This document shows, piece after piece, positions 25,530-32,547 of a stretch of 64,000 bases of DNA. Within the stretch, counting starts at the first letter, position 1. Every line of letters begins with the position of its first letter. The position numbers were made by a program, and so were the translations under genes. Source of the stretch: an uncultured Alphaproteobacteria bacterium (lineage in GTDB: Bacteria; Pseudomonadota; Alphaproteobacteria; Rs-D84); contig CALXOX010000002.1 in assembly GCA_944390125.1 (NCBI GenBank), positions 1-64,000 of the forward strand, read 5' to 3'. Below the pieces are notes generated by a model, which searched no databases, was not told where the DNA came from, and worked only from the letters and a program-made list of their open reading frames with translations.

Positions 25530-25823
25530 ATGAAAAAGGTAATGTTATTTGGTGCAGCGTTGTTGGCTTTAACTGCATGCAGTGAAAAGAAAGATGTAAT
25601 TGTATGTGGTGACTATGAAGTTGAAATGAATTTGTCTGAAGATGGAGATATGCTGGATGCTGTAATCAATGGGGATGAAATGACATTGAATTTGGCAATA
25701 TCGGCATCTGGGGCGCGTTATGTTGGCGAACTGAATGAAACTATTGTTACATTGTGGAATAAAGGTTCTGATTGGACGATGTTTTTAAATGATGGTGCGC
25801 CAATTATGTGTGTTGCTAAATAG
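25530..25823 (+). CDS. MliC-like lipoprotein (putative C-type lysozyme inhibitor)
   Basis: Small lipoprotein of 97 residues. The signal peptide ends LLALTAC, with Cys17 as lipidation site and Ser at +2, suggesting outer membrane sorting. The mature part resembles MliC/PliC: an early Cys (C26) and a late Cys (C94) able to form the conserved disulfide, and SASGARY followed by LWNKGSDW, the loop that enters the lysozyme active site in known MliC proteins. AGGGGGAGC precedes the ATG. Sitting between mrcA and mraY, it fits a role in protecting peptidoglycan from host lysozyme, which would suggest animal-associated life. Function is inferred. Confidence 0.7.
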   Translation: MKKVMLFGAALLALTACSEKKDVIVCGDYEVEMNLSEDGDMLDAVINGDEMTLNLAISASGARYVGELNETIVTLWNKGSDWTMFLNDGAPIMCVAK

Positions 25824-25877
25824 TTTTTGGCTTTTTATATTTATGTGGTAAAATGTCAGCATAAGAAGGAGATTTTT

Positions 25878-26966
25878 ATGCTGACATCTTTATTTTTGGA
25901 ACGTGGTGCGACTTTTTTTGCCAGTGGCTGGACACAATTTGCCGCGGCATTTGGGTTGGCATTTATGATAATGATTTTGTTTGGGCGCCCATTTATAAAT
26001 ATGATGCACCGAATACAGAAAAAAGGTCAGCCAATAAGCGAAAATGTCCCAGAAGAACATAGAAAAAAAGCAGGTACGCCAACAATGGGTGGTTTGCTGA
26101 TAATATTGGCGATTGTTGTTCCAAGTATATTATTTATGCCAATTTCTAATCCAACCGGTTGGATTGCATTACTGTCTTTGGTAATGTTTGGCGCAATTGG
26201 GTTCGCAGACGATTATAAAAAAGTTTCGTCTCAATCTAAAAAAGCGTCAAATGGTTTGTCTCCAATGATGCGCTTAGGATTAGAGGCAATTTGTGTTATC
26301 GTATTAGCATATTTAATCAACAAAACTATTCCTTTGTACATTCCTGAATTGTCATTAGCAATGCCGTTTGGAATCATATTACCACTGGGCGTCTTTTATT
26401 ATGTTTTTGCATATTTTGTAATTGCTGGCAGTGCAAACGCAACAAATATAACCGATGGTTTGGATGGTATGTTGGTAAAGCTGTATATGCCTGTATTAGT
26501 TGTATTGGTGGTGGCTTTGTATGGTGCAACAAGAATTGGCTTTATGGATACAGTTATGTTCTTGCCTACGGCCAGCGGCTTGTACGCTGTTTTGGGTGCT
26601 GCTTTTGGTGCTGTTTTAGGCTTCTTATGGTTTAATTCAAAACCTGCATCAATATTTATGGGAGACGTTGGTTCTTTGGCTTTGGGTGGATTTATGGGCA
26701 CGGTTGCAATGTTACTGAAATCGGAAATCATAATGGCGATTGCGGCAGGTATGATGGTTTTGATTTTATTGTCTTCGTTTATACAGACGATGTATTTCAA
26801 AGCGTCGCGTAAAATAACAGGTACGGGAAAGCGAGTGTTTTTGCGTGCGCCGCTGCATCACCATTTTGAAGAATTGGGATGGCCAGAAACAAAGATTGTA
26901 GAAAGGTTCTTTATAATGTCGATACTGTTTTCTGGTTTGGCGTTAGTTCTGTTAAAATTTGCATAA
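25878..26966 (+). CDS. mraY: Phospho-N-acetylmuramoyl-pentapeptide-transferase
   Basis: Transfers phospho-MurNAc-pentapeptide from UDP to undecaprenyl phosphate, forming lipid I at the inner membrane. The 362 residues match the family length with about ten membrane helices. Signatures: PTMGGLLI, FADDYKK with the catalytic Asp pair, NATNITDGLDGM, FMGDVGSLALGG and the cytoplasmic loop APLHHHFEELGW. A frame open from 25827 would add 17 residues, but AAGAAGGAGA lies seven bases before the ATG at 25878. A terminator follows, so ftsW is separately transcribed. Confidence 0.96.
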   Translation: MLTSLFLERGATFFASGWTQFAAAFGLAFMIMILFGRPFINMMHRIQKKGQPISENVPEEHRKKAGTPTMGGLLIILAIVVPSILFMPISNPTGWIALLSLVMFGAIGFADDYKKVSSQSKKASNGLSPMMRLGLEAICVIVLAYLINKTIPLYIPELSLAMPFGIILPLGVFYYVFAYFVIAGSANATNITDGLDGMLVKLYMPVLVVLVVALYGATRIGFMDTVMFLPTASGLYAVLGAAFGAVLGFLWFNSKPASIFMGDVGSLALGGFMGTVAMLLKSEIIMAIAAGMMVLILLSSFIQTMYFKASRKITGTGKRVFLRAPLHHHFEELGWPETKIVERFFIMSILFSGLALVLLKFA

Positions 26967-26968
26967 AT

Positions 26969-26996
26969 AAAAATCCCAGTTTTCTGGGATTTTTAT
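26969..26996 (+). terminator. Terminator of mraY
   Basis: AAAATCCCAG-TTTT-CTGGGATTTT hairpin with trailing T residues. Confidence 0.8.
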
Positions 26997-27033
26997 ATTT
27001 TTTATTGTCATTAGTATATTTTCTTAAAAAAGA

Positions 27034-27042
27034 TGGTATAAT
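27034..27042 (+). promoter_or_regulatory. Extended -10 promoter of ftsW, leaderless
   Basis: TGGTATAAT, a perfect extended -10, ends 9 bases before the ATG at 27052. No Shine-Dalgarno site can fit in the predicted leader of 2-3 bases. Confidence 0.7.
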
Positions 27043-27051
27043 ATTCCCGAA

Positions 27052-28188
27052 ATGTTAAGAACCGAAGAAAGCAAACTTACCAGTTGGTATTTTGAAATAG
27101 ACCGTAAATTGCTGGCCTATGTGCTGGTGATGATAGTTATCAGTGTTATTTGTGTTATTTCTGCGGGGTCTGTTGCGGCAGAGCGTATCGGTCAATCTTG
27201 GAATTATTATCTATTAAAATCATTGCCGTTTTATTTTGTTGGTTCAATAACATTGTTAGCGGCAAGTATGCTGAATACTAAATGGGTTTTGCGGATTTCT
27301 TGGTTGAATGTGGCGGTTGGGTTGTTGCTGCTGCTGGTTACGATTGTGGCGCCCCATACGATAAATGGATCAGACAGATTTGTGGCGCTGGGTTTTGCAA
27401 ATGTTATGCCGGCAGATATTATGAAGCCCGGTTTTATCATTATTACAGCGTGGTTCTTTGCAAAAATGCGCGATACGTACGGGGATGATATATTCTTTAA
27501 TAAGTCAGCTTGGCAGTTTAAATGGTTGTCTTGGTGGCCTTATTTGGCAACTTTTGCTGTGGCTTTGTTGATAATATTTTCACATCCTGATTTAGGTACG
27601 TCATTGTTATATTTAGCTGTGTTATGTGCAATGATGTTTATAGCTGGGTTGCCGTTGGTGATAATTCCGGTCCTTGGTTTGGCGGGGCTTGGTTTGCTGA
27701 CTGTGGCTTTTTTTACAATGTCGCACGTGCATAATCGTATAATTTCCTTCTTTACCGGTTCTGGTGATACGTATCAAGTAACTCAGTCTGTGCAGTCAAT
27801 TCAAAATGGTGGTTTATTTGGACAAGGGGACGGTTCTTTTGTGAAACAATCTTTACCTGATGCTCACACAGACTTTATCTTTGCGGCTGTTGCTGAAGAT
27901 GCTGGTGCGATATTGGCGTGTGCATTGATAGTATTTTTAATGTTGGTACTGCGCCGTTTGATTTTAAGTGCAACAAATGCACGTGATAAGTTCGTACTTT
28001 ATGCGGCAGGTGGAACGGCGGCATTGTTTGGAACACAGGTTTGCATAAATATGATGTCGACGTTGCATTTATTTGCACCAAAGGGTATGACTTTACCATT
28101 TATATCATATGGGGGTAGTTCGTTGTTATCATTCTGCCTGCTGTTTGGTATGATTATGGCAATTGTTCGTGAAGATAAATGGAAATAA
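27052..28188 (+). CDS. ftsW: Septal peptidoglycan glycosyltransferase FtsW (SEDS family)
   Basis: SEDS-family polymerase that builds septal glycan strands with its cognate class B PBP. The 378 residues have about ten membrane helices. SEDS signatures include HPDLGTSLL with the catalytic-region Asp, SIQNGGLFGQG, PDAHTDFIFAAVAEDAG and GMTLPFISYGGSS. Position between mraY and murG favours FtsW over RodA. The predicted cytoplasmic N-terminus is short. The stop is 21 bases before murG, so ftsW and murG share a transcript. Confidence 0.92.
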   Translation: MLRTEESKLTSWYFEIDRKLLAYVLVMIVISVICVISAGSVAAERIGQSWNYYLLKSLPFYFVGSITLLAASMLNTKWVLRISWLNVAVGLLLLLVTIVAPHTINGSDRFVALGFANVMPADIMKPGFIIITAWFFAKMRDTYGDDIFFNKSAWQFKWLSWWPYLATFAVALLIIFSHPDLGTSLLYLAVLCAMMFIAGLPLVIIPVLGLAGLGLLTVAFFTMSHVHNRIISFFTGSGDTYQVTQSVQSIQNGGLFGQGDGSFVKQSLPDAHTDFIFAAVAEDAGAILACALIVFLMLVLRRLILSATNARDKFVLYAAGGTAALFGTQVCINMMSTLHLFAPKGMTLPFISYGGSSLLSFCLLFGMIMAIVREDKWK

Positions 28189-28209
28189 TAAAAATTTATG
28201 GGGGTAACC

Positions 28210-29256
28210 ATGAAAATTTGGATTGCAACAGGTGGTACGGGTGGACATGTTTTTCCGGCACTGAGTGTCGCAACAGAATTGGTTCAACGCGGACACTGTG
28301 TAATAATTTCTACAGACGGCCGCGTAAAACAAATGGTTCGTGATGGCGCGCCAGAAGGGGCAAAGATTGTCTCCGTTTGGGCATCTGGTGTCGGTGCAAA
28401 AAGTCGCATAAAGCAAGTTACTGCATTGTCAAAGATAGCAGTGTCTGCTGCTTGGTTGAGTTTTAGATTTATGTTTTCGCGTCCAGACAGATTGGTTGCT
28501 TTTGGTGGGTATGCATCAGTGCCTGCTGTATTTGCGGCGCATTTGTGGAAAATACCAACATATTTACATGAACAAAATGCGGCTATTGGTCGCGCAAACA
28601 AGTTCACTATGCGCTGGGTAAAGACTTTGATGACCAGTTTCCCGTCTGTAGATGGCATACCTTCAAATACGTCGGCAAAAGTTGTTTACACTGGTTTACC
28701 AGTAAGACAGGACTTTTTGACAGCGGCTGGGGCACCAATTCCCAATGCTTCAAAATTACTAGTAACTGGTGGCTCTTTAGGTGCACAGATTTTGGATGAT
28801 GTTGTACCTGCGGCATTGTTGCAAATGAAAAACAAGAAGATTTTTGTAACGCATCAGACAAGACCTGAAAATGTGGCGCGCTTACAAAAGTTATATGCTG
28901 ACAACAAGATACGTGCCAATGTATTATCGTTTATTCATGATATGGCGGGTGCGATTGTTGACGCAGATTTAATTATTGGACGTAGTGGTGCAAGTACGGT
29001 TGTAGAATTAGAAACTATTGGTCGTGGTGCAATATTAGTTCCGTTGAATATAAATCCTGATCAAGCGGCAAATGCTAATAGTTATGCAAAACTAGGTGGT
29101 GGTTTTGCAGTTCCACAAGAAAAATTTACGCCTAAGTGGTTGGCGGCAACACTTACGGAGTTGTTTGACAATCCTTCTAGATTAGAAAAAATGGCAAAAA
29201 AGTCATTAGTAAAAAATGAAGCCGTTAAAATAATTTGTGATGAAATAACAAAATAG
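28210..29256 (+). CDS. murG: UDP-GlcNAc:lipid I N-acetylglucosaminyltransferase
   Basis: Adds GlcNAc to lipid I, giving lipid II on the cytoplasmic face. The 348 residues form two Rossmann-like domains: the G-loop ATGGTGGHVFPA at the start, FGGYASVP, HEQNAAIGRANK, then VTGGSLGAQ and the acceptor region IGRSGASTVVELETIGRG with PDQAANA. In most bacteria the last two segments are followed by murC; here they are not. GGGGG before the ATG at 28210 decides against the ATG at 28198, which would place the ribosome binding site inside the coding region. Confidence 0.96.
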   Translation: MKIWIATGGTGGHVFPALSVATELVQRGHCVIISTDGRVKQMVRDGAPEGAKIVSVWASGVGAKSRIKQVTALSKIAVSAAWLSFRFMFSRPDRLVAFGGYASVPAVFAAHLWKIPTYLHEQNAAIGRANKFTMRWVKTLMTSFPSVDGIPSNTSAKVVYTGLPVRQDFLTAAGAPIPNASKLLVTGGSLGAQILDDVVPAALLQMKNKKIFVTHQTRPENVARLQKLYADNKIRANVLSFIHDMAGAIVDADLIIGRSGASTVVELETIGRGAILVPLNINPDQAANANSYAKLGGGFAVPQEKFTPKWLAATLTELFDNPSRLEKMAKKSLVKNEAVKIICDEITK

Positions 29257-29277
29257 TAGTTTGGTGCATTTTTCTGC

Positions 29278-29307
29278 TTGCTTGCGATTCGTCATTTGTT
29301 CTATGAT
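29278..29307 (+). promoter_or_regulatory. Promoter of the OmpA-like protein gene
   Basis: TTGCTT (29278-29283), 18-base spacer, TATGAT (29302-29307), then a leader with a repeated purine tract (AAGGAAGGAAAGGA) as ribosome binding site. Confidence 0.5.
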
Positions 29308-29328
29308 GTAGTAAGGAAGGAAAGGAAA

Positions 29329-30747
29329 ATGCGACAGATTGCAATTTCTGTATTTGCTGTATTTATTGTATTTCCTGCGTTTGCAGATGCTAGACTGCCA
29401 GTTGTGAACTTGGCAGCTGGTGGTGTTTCAGCGCGTGCTGCGTTTGGAGAACCAATTGTAAAATCAGAAAAAACAGAAAAAAAAGTTGCATCAAATGTTG
29501 CAAAAGAAATTAAAAATGAAGATTCAGTACAGTCAGAAAGTGCAAGCCGTAAAGTTGCAAGTCGTAGTGCTGTAAAGCAAGAGGTGAAGTCTCAAGCTGT
29601 TAAAACTGAAACGACTATGGATGCCGGTGAACAAATTGTTGCAGCCGCAGATGTATTGGTGCCGCATAGACCAAGTTCAGATTTGTGGGCTCGTTCTTCA
29701 TCAAGCAGTGTTGTACCTTTGCGCTTGCCGTCACCACAAGAATTTTCTGTAATTCGTTCTGATAACGCTTTGCCAGAAGAAAGCCTAGATGCGCAACCAC
29801 AGAAGTTTGCTGCTGCAAAGAAGGAAGCTGTTTCTGATTCAGCCGTGGTACGCTCTGAGCCTGCACAAAAAACACGGTTGTCTGAATTGGATGCTCAGAT
29901 TGCAAGATTGAATGAGTTGCAACGTCGTGCAGAAGAAAGTGTTAAAGAAGAATCTGTGCCTGCGCGCAAAGTCGTTTCTCGCAGTGTTGTTTCTCGTCCG
30001 GCAGTTGTAGAATCTAGACAAGAAATTGCAGAAGAAAAAACATTGGCGCGTGCAGAAAAAGATACGTCTAAATCGGTTAGTGAAGATGTAAAACTTTCTC
30101 GCATGGTTGTTCCTATGGATGACGCGTCAGATGACGTTGTTGTTCGTGCCGTTGAACGTGCGGAATCACCACGCATTGCAACTGTCCGTAATGATATGAC
30201 ACAGATGACGCCAAGTGAATTGCGTAAAGCATTTAGAAAGACGTTTTTATCAGAAAATAAACATTTATCCACGTTTCAAATAGATGACAGATTTGATGTT
30301 GCTAGTGATATGACAGTAAATGCTGAAGGTTTTACGTCTGAACGTGACTTGTCAGAAGCTGGTGGAATTCGCCCATTGGAAATAAAGATAAAGTTCCGTA
30401 ATGAAGATGCGGCGCTTTCACGTGATAATTATAATTTGCTGACAGAATACGCGGGTATAGTTTTAAGCAATCCGACACGTGCTGTTCAGGTTTCTATACC
30501 GCAGTCTGTTACGACAGACAGTGATGCACGTAAATTGGCGGCGCGCCGGTTGGCTATTGTAGAGCAAGTCTTGCGAGATAATGGTATTTCCGAACAGCGT
30601 ATTTTACCTGTGTTATCACAGCGTGATGGGGAAGGTTTGGTTTTACGTATGATATCTTTGGATCAGTACGAAACATTGACTAAACAGCAGAAAGATATTT
30701 TTGGTGATACGGTCAGCAAAAAAACGTATAGAAGTATGTCTTGGTAA
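29329..30747 (+). CDS. Exported SR-rich protein with OmpA-like C-terminal domain
   Basis: A 472-residue protein with a signal peptide ending FPAFADA. Residues about 25-330 are Lys/Glu/Ser-rich and contain S-R-x-V and A-R-K-V steps (ASRKVASRS, ARKVVSRSVVSRP), reminiscent of the low-complexity regions in the 6765 and 9815 proteins. The C-terminal 130 residues look like an OmpA/MotB peptidoglycan-binding domain: LSRDNYNLLTEYAGIVLSNP, then DARKLAARRLAIVEQVL and NGISEQRILPV, which match the N-x2-L helix and the R-A-x-x-V helix of that fold. It may tether an envelope structure to the wall. Start at 29329 is supported by the purine tract; the 17 residues before it are not signal-like. Confidence 0.65.
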   Translation: MRQIAISVFAVFIVFPAFADARLPVVNLAAGGVSARAAFGEPIVKSEKTEKKVASNVAKEIKNEDSVQSESASRKVASRSAVKQEVKSQAVKTETTMDAGEQIVAAADVLVPHRPSSDLWARSSSSSVVPLRLPSPQEFSVIRSDNALPEESLDAQPQKFAAAKKEAVSDSAVVRSEPAQKTRLSELDAQIARLNELQRRAEESVKEESVPARKVVSRSVVSRPAVVESRQEIAEEKTLARAEKDTSKSVSEDVKLSRMVVPMDDASDDVVVRAVERAESPRIATVRNDMTQMTPSELRKAFRKTFLSENKHLSTFQIDDRFDVASDMTVNAEGFTSERDLSEAGGIRPLEIKIKFRNEDAALSRDNYNLLTEYAGIVLSNPTRAVQVSIPQSVTTDSDARKLAARRLAIVEQVLRDNGISEQRILPVLSQRDGEGLVLRMISLDQYETLTKQQKDIFGDTVSKKTYRSMSW

Positions 30748-30755
30748 AGTTTGTA

Positions 30756-31499
30756 ATGAAAAATGCGCGCGATTTAACAATTAGTTTCGCGCGTAATTTT
30801 ATTGAATTTTTGTTTCCATCTTCTTGTCCGATATGTGGTACGCCTGTTTCAACTAATGGCGAATTGTGCGCAGATTGCTGGGCGGCTTTTAATTGGATTG
30901 GGAATCCAAAGTGTGAGAAGTGTGGTTATCCATTTCCGGCTGATTTAGATTTAGGTGCGCATCCAATGTGTCCTAATTGCGCAGCTGGTTGTTGCGAGTT
31001 AGATTTTATTCGCTCTGCATGTGTGTATGATGATGCGTCTCGTGCTGTGATGTTGCCGTTTAAGCATAGTGGTCGTATAAAATACGCAGAATTTATGTCC
31101 AGAGCAATGATTTGGGCTTTGCGGGATTCAGATATAAAACCAGATGTTATAATTCCGGTACCTTTGGCATATAGACGTTTGTTTCATCGGGGCTACAATC
31201 AAGCAACTTTGCTGGCACGTCCAATTTCAAAAGCGATGAATGTTCGTATGGATTTAGATAGTGTGCGTCGTAAATATAGGGCAGATATGGGACATAAAAA
31301 TGCCGCGCAACGAGCTGAAAATATTCGTGGTGTTTTTCATGTTGTGACACCAGAGAAAATACGTGGTAAGAAAATTTTAATTATAGATGATGTTATGACA
31401 ACGGGTGCAACTTTTGCAGAACTGGGCCGTGTCTTAAAGCACGCTGGTGCGTCAGAAGTTTACGGACTTACATTCTGTCGCGTAGTTCGTGCAATTTAG
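30756..31499 (+). CDS. comF: ComF family phosphoribosyltransferase-like protein
   Basis: ComF/GntX family, linked in other bacteria to DNA uptake and to late steps of natural transformation. The 247 residues start with a zinc ribbon of C-P-I-C, C-A-D-C, C-E-K-C and C-P-N-C knuckles, followed by a PRTase domain with the PRPP-binding loop IIDDVMTTGATF. A TTG 15 bases upstream would start inside the previous gene, so the ATG at 30756 is chosen. ComEC is also encoded in this window (52661-54598), so the two support a partial transformation pathway. The last codons overlap the convergent gene by four bases. Confidence 0.88.
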   Translation: MKNARDLTISFARNFIEFLFPSSCPICGTPVSTNGELCADCWAAFNWIGNPKCEKCGYPFPADLDLGAHPMCPNCAAGCCELDFIRSACVYDDASRAVMLPFKHSGRIKYAEFMSRAMIWALRDSDIKPDVIIPVPLAYRRLFHRGYNQATLLARPISKAMNVRMDLDSVRRKYRADMGHKNAAQRAENIRGVFHVVTPEKIRGKKILIIDDVMTTGATFAELGRVLKHAGASEVYGLTFCRVVRAI

Positions 31500-31894
31500 C
31501 TTGTGTGCTGGTTGTTTGGTTTGGTAAAACTCTTTAGCATATGCAGTTTTTGACTTTCGTATTCTTGTTTAATAACTTTTGAAGAACATAAGGCCAGCAA
31601 ACTTTCAAGCCTGTCAGCCTCACTGATTTTTTGCTTTTTATCTTTTGATGTTTTTTTATTGAAAACAGGTCTTATAGCGCTACTTACCAATTCTTCATCC
31701 AGGTATAATTGATATGAAACATAGCTATTTTTGCTATCAGTGTGTGAATATGAAGAGCATATGTTGACCAGTGTTTCTTCGCCTATACCCGTTGGAATGT
31801 AAAAAGAATAAGCAGATAAAAATTTGTCGTTATGAACTGAAACATAACTTCCTGTTATAGCTTCACATAATAAAAAGAAAAGAGATTCGGTCAT
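31496..31894 (-). CDS. Hypothetical protein, 132 aa
   Basis: Not recognised. It is soluble with no signal peptide. The N-terminal half has an alternating beta-like pattern with aromatic residues, and the C-terminal half is Lys/Ser-rich and probably helical. No clear Shine-Dalgarno site precedes the ATG, and the region is AT-rich. It is convergent with and overlaps comF by four bases, and is divergent from the DUF2147 gene. The gene is supported mainly by length and the absence of a better alternative. Confidence 0.5.
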   Translation of the reverse strand: MTESLFFLLCEAITGSYVSVHNDKFLSAYSFYIPTGIGEETLVNICSSYSHTDSKNSYVSYQLYLDEELVSSAIRPVFNKKTSKDKKQKISEADRLESLLALCSSKVIKQEYESQKLHMLKSFTKPNNQHTS

Positions 31895-32023
31895 TTTTTG
31901 CTTTCTATTTGTTATTGTAATCAGTAGTACAAAGCATAATGTTTGTCAAATAAAATATAACAATGCCTTGAATTTTATTTTTTATCTGATAGGATTTGCA
32001 GGGTATATTTAAGAGGTTTTTAT

Positions 32024-32545
32024 ATGAAGATATTTGCACTATCTGTTTTAGGGATTGGTTTGTCGACAGGGGCTTTTGCGGCGATGCCATTTGTTGGAAC
32101 ATATCAAACAATTGATGATGAAACGAATTTACCTAAATCCATTGTGCAATTGTATGAGTATAAAGATGGCAATGATAGTGCATTAGCTGGTCGTATCATT
32201 GCATTGTATGATGAAAAAGGCAATGTTTCTGAAACGTTGAGTAATCCTGTAAAAGTTGCTGACAAGGTTTCTGGCAGCCCAAAATATGTAGGACTAGATA
32301 TCATCTGGGAAATGGAATGGGATTCAGAAGATTCAGAATATAAAGATGGTAAAATAATGGACCCTAAAAAGGGCAGTGTATATTCCAGTGTAATTTGGCA
32401 AGATGATAAAGATAAATTACGAGTGCGTGGGAAAATAGGTCCTTTCGGCAGAACGCAAACTTGGAATGTGCTGAACGTGTCAGATTTGCCTGCCGACTTA
32501 CAAAATATTGATACAGCAAATTGGAAACCAGTAATTAGGAAATAA
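32024..32545 (+). CDS. DUF2147 family secreted protein
   Basis: A 173-residue periplasmic protein with signal peptide (cleavage after GAFA). It matches DUF2147: TYQTIDDETNLPKSIV near the start, GRIIALYD, the GLDIIWEM strand, KDGKIMDPKKG and the closing RVRGKIGPFGRTQTW. The function of the family is not known; in several genera its members are predicted lipocalin-like beta-barrels. GAGG precedes the ATG. The valS start follows two bases after its stop, so the two may be transcribed together. Confidence 0.85.
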   Translation: MKIFALSVLGIGLSTGAFAAMPFVGTYQTIDDETNLPKSIVQLYEYKDGNDSALAGRIIALYDEKGNVSETLSNPVKVADKVSGSPKYVGLDIIWEMEWDSEDSEYKDGKIMDPKKGSVYSSVIWQDDKDKLRVRGKIGPFGRTQTWNVLNVSDLPADLQNIDTANWKPVIRK

Positions 32546-32547
32546 AA

